A DNA stretch of 64,000 nt from JACRBR01 sp964371355 (GCA_964371355.1 CAYJMG010000012.1:1-64000), one strand, 5' to 3'. Positions 1 to 9,323 are shown, counted from the first letter of the stretch. Made by a program: numbers and translations. The notes: generated by a model from the sequence alone, not told the origin.

Positions 1-53
1 GACGGGGGGGGCGGGCGCGCCCCCCCCCCCCGGTCTTTTTGGAGTGAGTTGAA
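1..53. other. homopolymer-rich leader, probable assembly artefact
   Basis: The first 32 bases are runs of G and C much like those beside the two N gaps at 38.5 and 40.2 kb, so they are probably gap-edge artefact rather than genome. The following bases hold a GGAGTGAG ribosome binding site for the first gene. Confidence 0.55.
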
Positions 54-2210
54 ATGAGCAAGTTGTTCGCCAGGCCCGATGCACCATGGCTTATCTCGGC
101 CGTCGTGGCGTGCGTCATGCTGGCCGGCGCACTTTTCGTCCCCCTCTGGAGCATGGAGCTCGTTGCCCCCCAGTACCCCGCCGGCCTCGTCATGAAGGCC
201 TACGGGTACAAGTTCGCCGACGACCCCAACAGCTACTACGACGACGTGCGCGAAATCAACGAACTGAACCACTACATCGGCATGAAGCCCATCAAGGAAG
301 TCACCGAGATGAAGCTGTTCGTGCCGGGCGTCATCGCCCTGATCGCCGCCACGGTGATCGGCTCGTTCGTCGCCTGGCAGCGGCGCTGGCTGCGGCTGCT
401 CCTGATCTTCGGCTTCTGGACGATGCCCCTGTTCTTCATCGCAGACCTGCAGTTCTGGCTGTATCGCTACGGCCACACCATGGATTCGAAGGCCCCGCTC
501 AACACCGGCTCCTTCACCCCGAAGGTGTTCGGTTCGACGAGCGTCTGGAACTTCCACTCCGAGAACCGCTTCGAGATCGGGTTCTACCTGATGGCCGGCG
601 CTGCTCTCGTCATCACATTCGGTCCGGTCCTGGGGCTTTTGGCCAGGCGGCTGCGCGAGCGAAAGCGCGCAGCCGCTCACGGCGAGCAGATGACCTCCCT
701 CGCCCCCAGCCATAGCCACTTCACCGCGCTGAAGGTGATCCTGATCCTCGCCGTGGCCGCTCTTCCGCTCCTCGCGCGGGCGCGTGTCTCCGCGCAAGAC
801 GGCAGCCCTTCGGCGCTGACCATACAGCAGCGCATCGACGCCGCGCAGGCGGAAGAGATCATCGTGGTGGATGGAGGCGTCCATCACGAGCGCATCGTCA
901 TAGACAAACCAATTACGATCGTCGGGCGCAACTGGCCCGTCATCGACGGGGATGGTCAGGGCGACGTCGTGACCATCTCCGCCGACGACGCTGTCGTCTC
1001 CGGCTTCGAGGTTCGCGGCAGCAGCAAGAGCATCTCCGCCGAGCCGGCCGCCATCAAAGTCAAGAGCGCTGACCGCGTGAAGGTCACCGGCAACCGTGTC
1101 CGCGACTCTTACTTCGCCCTGCACATGACGGACTCAGTCGGCAGTGCCGTCGAGGGCAACGACTTCCGCGCCGGTACGGGTGTCCCCGAAGAGCGCCGGG
1201 GCCACGGGATGTATCTGTGGCAGGTCAACGACTCCACCATCAACCAGAACACTGTCCGCGACGCGGCCGATGCCATCCACCTGGAGTTCTCCGAGAACAA
1301 CCTCGTCGTGGAGAACGAAGCCTACGACAGCCGCTATGCGCTGCACTTCATGTACGCGCACCGCAACAAGATCGTGCGCAACCAGTTCCACGACAACTTG
1401 GCCGGCGCCGTCCTGATGTTCTCCCACGAGCTGATCGTGAAGGACAATGACTTCTCGTCCAACCGCGAGGGCGCGACCGGTGCTGGCATGCTGCTCAAAG
1501 ACAATGACAACATCTTCGTCGAAGGCAACCGCCTAATTCGCAACAAGTTCGGTCTGTCCGTCGAGGGCACCCCGCAGACTGTCGGCACGACTGCCGTCTT
1601 CCAGCGAAACCTCTTCGCCCTGAACGACGTCGGCATCGCGCTGACGTCGACCTCACCGATCACCTTCGTGGAGAACGCCGTGATCGACAACGTCGTGCAG
1701 GTGAAGGCGCTTAGCGGCTCCATCGCCCACGCGCCGGCCGATTCGGCAGCGCCGCAGGGAAGTGGCGCCGGGCTGCCCGGGGGTGCAGTCTGGTCCAGCA
1801 ACGGCCGCGGCAACTACTGGAGCGACTACCGCGGCTACGACCAGGACGGCGATGGCGTCGGCGACCAGCCGTATCGCCCGCGGCCTGCCTTCGCCGGCCA
1901 GCTCGCAGACAACGACACGCTGCGCCTGTTCCAGTTCACCCCCGCCCAGCAGGCCATCGACCTCGCTGCCGAGATGTTCCCGGTGTTCCGCTACGACGCG
2001 GTGATCGAGGACGGCCACCCGCTGCAGGCGCCGCCGGAAGGACTCACCTTGTCCGGTGGCGGCGGGCGAAACGTGCCCCTGCTCGCCGTTAGCACATTAC
2101 TCGCCGTACTCGCCGCTGCCCTCGTCGTCACCGTGGGCGGCCTGCGCATCGGCGTGCGCCTTCCCGCCCGCGTGGGCGGCCCCCAGGCTCGAGGTGGCCT
2201 TGCAGCATAA
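54..2210 (+). CDS. nosD: NosD copper-site maturation protein fused to an N-terminal membrane domain
   Basis: NosD is the periplasmic beta-helix protein that works with the NosFY ABC transporter to build the copper centres of nitrous oxide reductase. The 718-residue protein is much longer than a usual NosD (about 400-450). Residues 1-205 form an extra domain with hydrophobic segments near 13-32, 90-110, 115-137 and 178-200, and conserved-looking motifs PLWSMELVAPQYP and INELNHYIGM. A second hydrophobic segment (about 224-246) precedes the beta-helix (about 255-600), which shows repeated N-x-I/V-x-x-N turns and the NosD-like ending GNYWSDYRGYDQDGDGVGDQPYR. A C-terminal TM lies near 675-700. nosF and nosY follow directly. 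The extra domain resembles, from memory, small membrane proteins of clade II nos clusters. The NosD part is secure; the role of the fused part is inference. Confidence 0.88.
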   Translation: MSKLFARPDAPWLISAVVACVMLAGALFVPLWSMELVAPQYPAGLVMKAYGYKFADDPNSYYDDVREINELNHYIGMKPIKEVTEMKLFVPGVIALIAATVIGSFVAWQRRWLRLLLIFGFWTMPLFFIADLQFWLYRYGHTMDSKAPLNTGSFTPKVFGSTSVWNFHSENRFEIGFYLMAGAALVITFGPVLGLLARRLRERKRAAAHGEQMTSLAPSHSHFTALKVILILAVAALPLLARARVSAQDGSPSALTIQQRIDAAQAEEIIVVDGGVHHERIVIDKPITIVGRNWPVIDGDGQGDVVTISADDAVVSGFEVRGSSKSISAEPAAIKVKSADRVKVTGNRVRDSYFALHMTDSVGSAVEGNDFRAGTGVPEERRGHGMYLWQVNDSTINQNTVRDAADAIHLEFSENNLVVENEAYDSRYALHFMYAHRNKIVRNQFHDNLAGAVLMFSHELIVKDNDFSSNREGATGAGMLLKDNDNIFVEGNRLIRNKFGLSVEGTPQTVGTTAVFQRNLFALNDVGIALTSTSPITFVENAVIDNVVQVKALSGSIAHAPADSAAPQGSGAGLPGGAVWSSNGRGNYWSDYRGYDQDGDGVGDQPYRPRPAFAGQLADNDTLRLFQFTPAQQAIDLAAEMFPVFRYDAVIEDGHPLQAPPEGLTLSGGGGRNVPLLAVSTLLAVLAAALVVTVGGLRIGVRLPARVGGPQARGGLAA

Positions 2211-2222
2211 GGAGCGAATGCC

Positions 2223-3065
2223 ATGGAAGCCCCTCTCGCCGTCAGCGTGCGGCATCTCAGCAAGAGCTACGGCTCGGCGCGCGTCCTCGATGACGTGAGC
2301 TTCGACGTACCCGCCGGCACCTGCGTCGCCCTCCTCGGTGGCAACGGCGCCGGCAAGACAACGACCCTGAAGTGCCTGCTCGGTGTGGTGGCCTTCAAGG
2401 GTGACGTCGAGGTCGCCGGCGTCCCCGTGAAGTCGCGGGGCAAGGACGCCCGCCGCAAGATCGGCTATGTCCCGCAGATCCCCGCAGTCGGTGAGCAGGA
2501 CACCTGCCTCGATGCGCTGTCGTTCATCGCCGAGCTGCGCCGCGTGGACGCCGCCCGCGTCGGCTGGGCGCTCGAGACGGCGGACCTGACTGACCAGGCC
2601 CGCATGAAGGTCGCCGAACTCTCCGGCGGCATGCGCCAGCGCCTCGCTGTCGCGGCCGCGCTGCTGTCCGACCCTCCGCTGCTGCTTCTTGACGAGCCCG
2701 CCTCCAGCCTCGACGCCCGTGCCCGCCACGAGCTGCACGAGATGATCGCCCGGCTCCGCGCCGAGGGCCGCACCATCGTCCTGTCCACCCATGTCCTGGA
2801 CCATCTGGAGCGACTGGCCGACCGGCTCCTCATCCTCGACGCGGGGCGGCTGGCGTTCGCCGGCACAGTCGGCGAACTCTCGAGCCGCATCCGCGGCAAC
2901 CGCTTCGTCGTCAACCTCAACGGCAACTCCCCCCGCGACTTCATGAACGCGCTCGTCGTCGCGGGCATCGGTCCCGAGCGCGTCAAGCCCGCCGGGCTGC
3001 CCTGGGAGGAGATGCTGCAAGCGGCGTCCGAATCCGACGCTGCGTCTCAGGAGGAGCGATCATGA
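2223..3065 (+). CDS. nosF: ABC transporter ATP-binding protein NosF
   Basis: This is the cytoplasmic ATPase of the NosDFY system that supports copper/sulfur loading of nitrous oxide reductase. In 280 residues it has a Walker A (GGNGAGKTTT), a signature LSGGMRQRL, Walker B LLLLDEP and a switch histidine in LSTHVLDH. The length is a little below the usual ~300 residues. It starts 12 bases after nosD and its stop overlaps the nosY start by four bases (ATGA), so the three genes form an operon and are probably translationally coupled. The generic domain could serve another exporter; the nosD and nosY neighbours decide the assignment. Confidence 0.9.
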   Translation: MEAPLAVSVRHLSKSYGSARVLDDVSFDVPAGTCVALLGGNGAGKTTTLKCLLGVVAFKGDVEVAGVPVKSRGKDARRKIGYVPQIPAVGEQDTCLDALSFIAELRRVDAARVGWALETADLTDQARMKVAELSGGMRQRLAVAAALLSDPPLLLLDEPASSLDARARHELHEMIARLRAEGRTIVLSTHVLDHLERLADRLLILDAGRLAFAGTVGELSSRIRGNRFVVNLNGNSPRDFMNALVVAGIGPERVKPAGLPWEEMLQAASESDAASQEERS

Positions 3066-3886
3066 CCGCCGTTCTTACCCTTGCCCGCAAGGAAGTGCGT
3101 GAAGCAGTCAACAGCACCTGGCTCATCGCCTACGCGGTGCTCTTCACCTTGCTCGCGCTCGGCCTTTCGTACCTCGGCCAACGAAACCTCGGCAGCGTCG
3201 GCTTCGAAAACTTCAGCCGCACGACCGCCAGCCTGCTGAACCTCTGCCTGCTCCTGGCGCCGCTCGCCGCCCTCACCCTGGGATCCGGCGCCATCGCCGG
3301 CGACCGCGAGCGAGGCACGCTCACCTACCTGCTGTCCCAGCCCCTCGACCGCTGGGAGATCCTCATGGGGAAGTACCTGGGCCTCGCCGCCTCCATCGGC
3401 CTCGCCACCACCTTGGGCTTCGGCGTCGCCGGCGCCGTCATCGCCCTGCAGACGTCCGCGATGGACCTCGGCACCTACCTGCTGTTCCTCGGCCTCGTGC
3501 TCGCGCTCATCGTGATCATGACCGGCATCGGCCTCGCCCTCTCCGTCGTCTCGAAGAGCCGCGTGCAGGCCCTCGGCCTCGCCATGCTCGTCTGGTTTGT
3601 GGTCGCTTTCGTGTTCGACCTCGTGCTCATCGGCATGGTGTCCGCCACGTCTCTCCACGGAGGCGGCCTGCTGCTCGCGCTGCTGCTGAACCCCATCGAG
3701 ATCGTCCGCGTCCTGGCCATCATCCAGCTCGAGCCCGACCTGCAGATCCTCGGCCCCTTCGGCTCGTACCTGCTCGAGCGGGTGGGCCGCACCAGCGCGA
3801 CCGTCATCCTCAGCGCCGCCCTGGTGCTATGGGTGGCGCTGCCCGTGACCATCGCGTCGTGGCTCTTTGAGTCGCGTGAGGACTGA
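3062..3886 (+). CDS. nosY: ABC transporter permease NosY
   Basis: This is the membrane partner of NosF. It has 274 residues, matching the usual NosY length of about 275, with six predicted membrane segments (near 20-40, 58-78, 106-130, 138-163, 172-200 and 245-268). The motif GDRERGTLTYLLSQP after the second segment is typical of the ABC-2/NosY permease family. Its start codon overlaps the nosF stop. A CCTGCC-AAAA-GGCAGG hairpin about 80 bases downstream may end the transcript. Confidence 0.9.
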   Translation: MTAVLTLARKEVREAVNSTWLIAYAVLFTLLALGLSYLGQRNLGSVGFENFSRTTASLLNLCLLLAPLAALTLGSGAIAGDRERGTLTYLLSQPLDRWEILMGKYLGLAASIGLATTLGFGVAGAVIALQTSAMDLGTYLLFLGLVLALIVIMTGIGLALSVVSKSRVQALGLAMLVWFVVAFVFDLVLIGMVSATSLHGGGLLLALLLNPIEIVRVLAIIQLEPDLQILGPFGSYLLERVGRTSATVILSAALVLWVALPVTIASWLFESRED

Positions 3887-3964
3887 TGGCTTGTGGGAGC
3901 AGTAACCTTGCCGCTCCGCGGGAGGCCGTACCAGATTCGCCCGCCGATCCGGCCTTGCAACCCA

Positions 3965-3980
3965 CCTGCCAAAAGGCAGG
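3965..3980 (+). terminator. short hairpin after nosY
   Basis: A 6-bp GC stem (CCTGCC/GGCAGG) with an AAAA loop lies between nosY and the MarR gene. There is no T tract, so termination is only a suggestion. Confidence 0.35.
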
Positions 3981-4069
3981 CTCCGCCCCGTCCATGAGGC
4001 CCTGCTACGGCCCTGCGCTGCGGCGCTAGTCTGTGCCTAGCTTCGGACCCCCGGCCGAAGGAGGGACCT

Positions 4070-4663
4070 ATGGCGCGTCCGCTTCGCCAGTTGGACGACC
4101 CGCTGCCTGCTCCCGAGACCCTCATGGATGTCGGTCTCCGGCTGCTGGCCTTGATTGATGCGCGCCGCCTGCACGAGTGGCAGTGCTTCCACCTCTCCGT
4201 GACCCAGCTGCGCTATCTGCAGGTACTCGCGGAGTACGAAGAGGCGCCCCGGCTGTCGGAGGTCGCCCAGCGGACCCGCGTGCATCCCGCCCACATCACC
4301 TCGATGACCAAGCGCATGCAAGCCCTGGGCCTCATCGATCTGGTCGTCGATCCCGCCGACCGCCGCGCGCGACGCGTCGCGCTGACCCAGCTGGGCCGTG
4401 CCGCCTTCTACGGGCAGGAGTCGATGTGGCGTTCGTACGCCCTGGCGCTAACCGCCGGGCTGCGGTCCGACCAGACCCGCTTGTTGGCCGAGAACCTCAA
4501 GCGCCTCAGCTCGATGCTGCTGGGATCGCATCGGCCGGCCAAGCGGCAACGCCCACGCCGCGTGGCGCCAGGTGCACTGTCAGGAATGCCGCTTCAGCCG
4601 ATACGGCCTCTTCGAACGCCGCCCCCAGGTACGCGTCGAAGTGCCCGGTCGGCAGTGCCATAA
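4070..4663 (+). CDS. MarR-family transcriptional regulator
   Basis: A predicted winged-helix DNA-binding repressor of 197 residues. The MarR core runs from about residue 25 to 150: LSVTQLRYLQVL, the recognition region LSEVAQRTRVHPAHITSMTKRMQALGL (split here only by position), and the wing DPADRRARRVALTQLG with the usual D-x-R-x-x-R pattern. The start follows an AGGAGGGACC ribosome binding site. The last 40 or so residues are Arg/Pro rich and run antisense through the last 158 bases of the convergent hydrolase gene, so the true C-terminus may have extended recently. Target genes are unknown. Confidence 0.85.
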   Translation: MARPLRQLDDPLPAPETLMDVGLRLLALIDARRLHEWQCFHLSVTQLRYLQVLAEYEEAPRLSEVAQRTRVHPAHITSMTKRMQALGLIDLVVDPADRRARRVALTQLGRAAFYGQESMWRSYALALTAGLRSDQTRLLAENLKRLSSMLLGSHRPAKRQRPRRVAPGALSGMPLQPIRPLRTPPPGTRRSARSAVP

Positions 4664-5462
4664 GGCGCGCCCCCGGCGTCCGCATCGCCGTCGCGATCGT
4701 CGCCCCCGGCGGCGTCACGGTGTCGCGCATGCCGGCCACGAACAGGGTCGGGCTTGTGATGCCACGCGTCGAGCGGCCCGGCCGGAACAGTGCCATCTCT
4801 ATCACGATGCGCGCGGCGACGATGTTCCGCCACGATGGCGCCCTCCGCACGATGGAGAGGTAGCCCGGCTCGGACTCTGGTGTCGTCATCGCGGCCATGG
4901 TGCCCGGCGGCCCCACCACGCGGATGTAGTGCGGGGGCCGCCGCAACAGCCTCCGTGCCTCGTCGCGCAGGCCTGCCAGGCCTATGCGCAGGGACTGCCT
5001 CAGCCCCTCGCCCTGCGCGGCCGCGAGAGAATCCACGAACGGGAAGTGCAGCACGGCCGCGGCGAAGTCGTGGTCGCGCTTGAGGATTTCGATTACGTGC
5101 GCGCCGCCGAACGACGTCGCCCACAGCGCGAGCCGCCCGCGGTCCACGTCGCCCCGCCCGCGAGCGTGCGCGATCGCCGCGCGCCAGTCGGCCTGCTGCC
5201 TGCGAATGTTGATGACCTGTCGCGGTTCACCGTCACTGGCGCCGAAGTTGCGATAGTCGAACACCAGACACGCCAGCCCCGCCGACGCGAAACGCTCGGC
5301 GAAGGCGTCGAGTTGCGCCTCCTTCACCGCCGCGAAGCCGTGGCCCATCACGACACACGGCCACGGAGGCGCTTCCGCATCGTCGGATACGTCGTCGGGT
5401 GTATAGAACCAGCCGGCGATACGCTCGCCGCCCGATGTGAACGAAATGTCCTCGCGCCTCAT
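4506..5462 (-). CDS. alpha/beta hydrolase
   Basis: A 318-residue alpha/beta hydrolase of the dienelactone-hydrolase/S9-like group. Visible features are the oxyanion-hole region VVMGHGFAAVKE, the strand VFDYRNFGASDG, a nucleophile elbow ATSFGGAH (first Gly of GxSxG replaced by Ala), a probable acid in VAGMRDTVTPP and a catalytic His in PTGHFDAY. The substrate cannot be told. It lies 19 bases downstream of the IscA-like gene on the same strand and probably shares its transcript. Its 3' end overlaps the MarR gene tail to tail by 158 bases, which is unusually long. Confidence 0.85.
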   Translation of the reverse strand: MRREDISFTSGGERIAGWFYTPDDVSDDAEAPPWPCVVMGHGFAAVKEAQLDAFAERFASAGLACLVFDYRNFGASDGEPRQVINIRRQQADWRAAIAHARGRGDVDRGRLALWATSFGGAHVIEILKRDHDFAAAVLHFPFVDSLAAAQGEGLRQSLRIGLAGLRDEARRLLRRPPHYIRVVGPPGTMAAMTTPESEPGYLSIVRRAPSWRNIVAARIVIEMALFRPGRSTRGITSPTLFVAGMRDTVTPPGATIATAMRTPGARLMALPTGHFDAYLGAAFEEAVSAEAAFLTVHLAPRGVGVAAWPADAIPAASS

Positions 5463-5481
5463 GCGGTGTGGCTCCGCGGGT

Positions 5482-5847
5482 TCAGCAGCAGCTCGGCTGC
5501 TCGCCCGCGGCCCGCGCTCCGCACGAGCACGACGGCGCCGCCGCGTTCGGGTTCGTGATGGTGAAGCCCGACCGCATCACGTCTTCGACGAAGTCGATCT
5601 CCGCCCCGTGCAGCAGCGGTGCGCTCTCCGGGTCGACGACCAGTGTCAGCTCCCGGACCCGCAGGACAGCGTCGTTCGGCGCCTCCGCCTCGACGATCTC
5701 CATCCCGTACTGGTAGCCGGAGCAACCCCCGCCTGCCACGAACACGCGCAGGATCCCGTCCTCCGCGCCTCGCTCGCGTAGCAGCGACGCGATGCGTTCG
5801 CCGGCCCGCTCCGTGATGTTGATCAGTGTCTCCGCTGTGGTTTCCAT
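5482..5847 (-). CDS. HesB/IscA-family iron-sulfur cluster assembly protein
   Basis: An A-type Fe-S carrier that would deliver clusters to apo-proteins. The 121-residue reading starts at METTAETL because a strong AGGAGG ribosome binding site lies just upstream; an in-frame extension toward 5997 lacks family similarity. The three family cysteines are present: GGGCSGYQYGM near residue 43 and the C-terminal CSCG pair. The extra end AAGEQPSCC adds two cysteines. The alpha/beta hydrolase follows in the same operon. IscA, ErpA and SufA cannot be separated from sequence alone. Confidence 0.9.
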   Translation of the reverse strand: METTAETLINITERAGERIASLLRERGAEDGILRVFVAGGGCSGYQYGMEIVEAEAPNDAVLRVRELTLVVDPESAPLLHGAEIDFVEDVMRSGFTITNPNAAAPSCSCGARAAGEQPSCC

Positions 5848-6112
5848 GGCGCCTCCTGGCATGAGAACGGTGGTCTGGCACACATGATGGGGCCCGCGGC
5901 GCGCCGACCGGCAGGGCCACTCGGCACCGTCCCCACAGCCGATCGTTCCCTTCGCCGAAATCAGTGCCTTTCCCCCGACCTGGGCCAGCACCTCCATCCT
6001 CGCTTATCCGTCCGCCATCTCCGGACCGCCGACCCCTAACGACTATCGGCCCCTCGCGGGGGGCCATTCGACACAGGGATCTGCCGCCCGTCCCTGCTAG
6101 CGTGGCGCTCGT
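5848..6112. promoter_or_regulatory. divergent promoter region
   Basis: 265 bases between the leftward IscA-like gene and the rightward ThDP enzyme. It must hold promoters for both. No clear -35/-10 pair or operator palindrome was recognised. Confidence 0.4.
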
Positions 6113-7894
6113 ATGGGTGCACCCGCGAAGCCCGCGACCGCCGTCCAACAGGCCGCCTCCGTCGACGGCGGCGAGATCGTCGCGCGCACGCTGCTACAGC
6201 ACGGCGTGACCGTCGCCTTCACCCTTCATGGCGGCCACCTTGACGCCATCTTCCAGTCCGCCATGGATCATGGCCTCCGCCTTGTCGATACCCGGCACGA
6301 ACAGGCTGCCGGCCACGCCGCCGATGGTTGGGCGCGCAGCACCGGGAGCGTCGGCGTTGCCATCGTCACCGCCGGTCCGGGCGTCACGGACGTCGTCACC
6401 GCCGTCGCCAATGCCTACGTCGACTGCGTCCCGATCCTCGTGATTGGCGGGCGGAGCCCGCTCGCCGATGACGAGCGTCTCCCACTGCAGGGCGGCTTCT
6501 CACAAGTCGATCTGATGCGCCCGATCACCAAGTGGGCGGCTTCCGTGACCCGCATCGACCGCCTCGCCGACCACCTTGCGCAGGCTTTGCGCATCGCCAC
6601 GACCGGCCGCCCCGGCCCGGTCTTCCTCGAAATCCCCGCCGACGTGCTGTTCGCTCGCACCGACGCCGCCCGCTTCACTCCCGGCCCGCCCCACGCCATC
6701 GATGCGCCCGCGCCGGCGCCCCGCGCGGTGTCGCGCATCGTCGAAACGCTGGCTGCGGCACGCCGTCCGCTCATCATGGCCGGTGGTGGCGTGTGGTTCG
6801 CCGGCGCGACCGAAGCCCTGCGCCAGTTCGCCGAAGTGACGGGTATCCCCGTCGTCGCGAACGGCCGCGGCCGTGCCGCACTGCCCGAAGACCACGGCCT
6901 CTCGGCCGGCGGCTTCACTACCATGGCCGCGCTTCCCCCGGGACAGGGTCCCGACGTCGTCCTGCTGCTCGGCGCCCGGCTCGGCCTGTTCACCGGCAGC
7001 CCCAACCGTCCCTTCATTCCGCCGGACGCGACCGTGTTCCAGGTCGATGTCGAACCCGAGGAGATCGGCCGCAACCGCGACATCGACCTCGGCCTGGCGG
7101 CCGATTGCGGCCACGTTCTCCGCGCGCTTCTCGCCGATGCCGGCTTCCACCAGTGGCCCGACCGCGCCGCCTGGGTCGCCATGCTGCAGGCGATCCGCAA
7201 CACGATGCGTGCCGCAATCGGCGGCGCGCAGACCGGCGACGAGCTGCCCATCCACCCATATCGCCTCGCCCGCGATCTCGCGGCCTACCTGGATCGCGAG
7301 ACCGATGTCCTCGTCGCCGACGGCGGCGAGACGTCGTTCTGGGCCGAGTCCGCGTCGTTGATCAAGCGCCCCGGTCACTGGCTCTCCCACGGCTACCTCG
7401 GCTGTCTCGGCACCGGCATCCCGTTCGCCATGGCCGCACAGATCGCACACCCGGAAAGCCGGGTCGTCTGCATTACGGGCGATGGCTCCGTCGGCCTCAA
7501 CTTCGCGGAGTTCGACACGCTGGCGCGGCATGGCCTCCCGGTCGTCGTCGTGGTCAACAACGACCAGCAGTGGGGCATGTCGAAGCACGGCCAGGAGCTG
7601 ATGTACGGCAAAGACCGCACCGTCGTGTCAGAGCTGGGCGTCGTACGCTACGACCGCGCCGCCGAGGGGTTCGGCTGCTACGCCGAGCTTGTCGAGGACC
7701 CGCGCGACATCACGCTCGCCCTCGACCGTGCGTTCGCGAGCGGCCGCCCCGCGTGCATCAACGTCCTCACCGATCCCGGTGTCATCGCGCCCATCACGAT
7801 CGCCATGGTCGGCGCCGCTGCCGGTGCCGCCTCGTCGAAGAACAACGACGGCCAGGTCACCATGCCCTACTACGGCGTCCGCGACAAAGCCTGA
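6113..7894 (+). CDS. thiamine-diphosphate-dependent enzyme, acetolactate-synthase-like
   Basis: A 593-residue member of the acetolactate synthase/oxalyl-CoA decarboxylase/benzoylformate decarboxylase superfamily. The three domains are visible: N-terminal pyrimidine-binding (catalytic Glu63 in RHEQAAGHAADGWAR, then TAGPGVTD), a central domain, and a C-terminal diphosphate-binding domain with GDGSVGLNFAEFDT followed by VVVNNDQQWG, the GDG-x(n)-NN motif. No small regulatory subunit is adjacent, so a biosynthetic IlvB role is doubtful and the reaction stays open. It converges on the sensor kinase with a 7-base gap. Confidence 0.85.
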   Translation: MGAPAKPATAVQQAASVDGGEIVARTLLQHGVTVAFTLHGGHLDAIFQSAMDHGLRLVDTRHEQAAGHAADGWARSTGSVGVAIVTAGPGVTDVVTAVANAYVDCVPILVIGGRSPLADDERLPLQGGFSQVDLMRPITKWAASVTRIDRLADHLAQALRIATTGRPGPVFLEIPADVLFARTDAARFTPGPPHAIDAPAPAPRAVSRIVETLAAARRPLIMAGGGVWFAGATEALRQFAEVTGIPVVANGRGRAALPEDHGLSAGGFTTMAALPPGQGPDVVLLLGARLGLFTGSPNRPFIPPDATVFQVDVEPEEIGRNRDIDLGLAADCGHVLRALLADAGFHQWPDRAAWVAMLQAIRNTMRAAIGGAQTGDELPIHPYRLARDLAAYLDRETDVLVADGGETSFWAESASLIKRPGHWLSHGYLGCLGTGIPFAMAAQIAHPESRVVCITGDGSVGLNFAEFDTLARHGLPVVVVVNNDQQWGMSKHGQELMYGKDRTVVSELGVVRYDRAAEGFGCYAELVEDPRDITLALDRAFASGRPACINVLTDPGVIAPITIAMVGAAAGAASSKNNDGQVTMPYYGVRDKA

Positions 7895-7901
7895 CCCCGC
7901 G

Positions 7902-9323
7902 TCATGCGTGGCTGATGTGCGGCGCGGCGTGCGCCCGCTCCCGGTTGCCGCGCACGCAAATCGTCGTGCCCGCGCCGGGCGTGCTTTCGACATCCAGTTC
8001 CGCGTCGATCACCCGCGCGCGGTCGCCGATGTTCCCCAGCCCCCGGTGGCCCAGGCCCCGCCGCGCCAGCATGTCGAACCCGCGCCCGTTGTCGGCCACC
8101 GTCAGCGCGTACGTGTCGCCGTTGCCGATGAGCGTCACCGTGGCGCGCGATGCACGCGCGTGCTTCGCGACGTTCGCCAGCGCCTCCTGGACGATGTGGA
8201 ACAGGTTCTCCGCCAGGTCGTCGGGCAGCGCGGCGGCGTCCACGTGCTCGATCTTCACCTCGACGTCGACGAGCGAGTTCACCTGGACTTCCCGCGCCAG
8301 GTCGGCCAGCGCCTCCTCCAGGTTCTGCGACGAAAACGCCGCCGGCCGCAAGTGGAAGATGTAGCTCCGGATGTCCTTGATCACCTGGTCCAAGTCGTTT
8401 ACCGCCTTGTCCAGCCGTTTCGAGACGAAATCGGGTTCGTCCGCGACCACGTCGGCGCACTCCTCCAGGTTCAGCCCCACCCCGTACAGCGCCTGGATCA
8501 CGCCGTCGTGCAGGTCCATCCCGATCCGTTCCCGCTCTTCGAGAATCGCAAGGTCCTGCGATCGCCGCAGCAGCCGCGCGTTCTCGATCGAGGCCGCCGC
8601 CTGCGCCGCGAACAGCGTCACCATCTCCTCGTCTTCGTGGGTGAACTCTTCGGCCCCCTGCTTCTCGGTCAGGTACAGCCGCCCGACGATGCTGCGCTTG
8701 TACACCACGGGCACGCCCAGCAGGCTGTGCATCTCCGGGTGCCCCGGCGGAAATCCCACCGAGCGCGGGTCCTGCGATAGATCCCGCAGCCGCAGCACGG
8801 TGCCCTGGTGGATGATCCCCAGCAGTCCCCGCCCCTTTGGCGGCGGCCCGATGCGCTCCCGCTCTCCCTGGCTGATGCCCGACGTGATGAACGCCTCGAT
8901 CCCGCCATCCTCGGCGCGAATGGCCAGCGCGCCGTAGCGCGCGTTTGTGATTTCGCGCGCCAGGTCGACGAACTTCTGCAGCAGCGGCTCCAGCGTCATG
9001 TCCGACGCCAGCGAGATGCTCGCGCTCTGCACGGCCGCGATCTGCTGATTGCGTTCCAGCAGCCGCCCCTGGATCCGCCCCAGGATCCCGAAGATGAACA
9101 CCGAGAACGCCGCCGCGCCGATGACCACCGCCAGCAGCGTGATCGCCAGCGCCAGCAATGGCGAGCCGTCGAGGAGGACGTGCAGCGTGGCTTCGACGGC
9201 CGCGACGAACACAACCGGGGCCACGATGGTGAGCCGGCGCAGATTGCGCAGCGCACGGGTCACCTGCGCGTCCGGCGACCCGATCTCTGGGCCGCTCCGC
9301 ACCTCTGGTCCGCGTTCGGCCAT
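7902..9323 (-). CDS. membrane GAF-domain sensor histidine kinase (NarX/LiaS-type)
   Basis: The preferred start is MAERGPEV, giving 473 residues; upstream in-frame sequence runs antisense into mobA and looks non-coding. Two hydrophobic segments (about 31-51 and 55-82) form a short hairpin anchor. A GAF domain follows (about 105-255), then a HisKA_3 dimerisation domain with ERIGMDLHDGVIQALYGVGL (phospho-His in DLHDG) and an HATPase domain with IVQEALANVAKHARA, VADNGRGFD and GLGNIGDRA. Kinases of this type pair with LuxR-type regulators, but none is adjacent, so its partner is elsewhere. The GAF domain suggests cytoplasmic small-molecule or redox sensing. Confidence 0.88.
   Translation of the reverse strand: MAERGPEVRSGPEIGSPDAQVTRALRNLRRLTIVAPVVFVAAVEATLHVLLDGSPLLALAITLLAVVIGAAAFSVFIFGILGRIQGRLLERNQQIAAVQSASISLASDMTLEPLLQKFVDLAREITNARYGALAIRAEDGGIEAFITSGISQGERERIGPPPKGRGLLGIIHQGTVLRLRDLSQDPRSVGFPPGHPEMHSLLGVPVVYKRSIVGRLYLTEKQGAEEFTHEDEEMVTLFAAQAAASIENARLLRRSQDLAILEERERIGMDLHDGVIQALYGVGLNLEECADVVADEPDFVSKRLDKAVNDLDQVIKDIRSYIFHLRPAAFSSQNLEEALADLAREVQVNSLVDVEVKIEHVDAAALPDDLAENLFHIVQEALANVAKHARASRATVTLIGNGDTYALTVADNGRGFDMLARRGLGHRGLGNIGDRARVIDAELDVESTPGAGTTICVRGNRERAHAAPHISHA

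Noticed and set aside
2097..3020. Long open frame antisense to nosF (307 codons)
   Set aside because: GC-rich genes produce long antisense frames; it has no domain and nosF on the other strand is certain.
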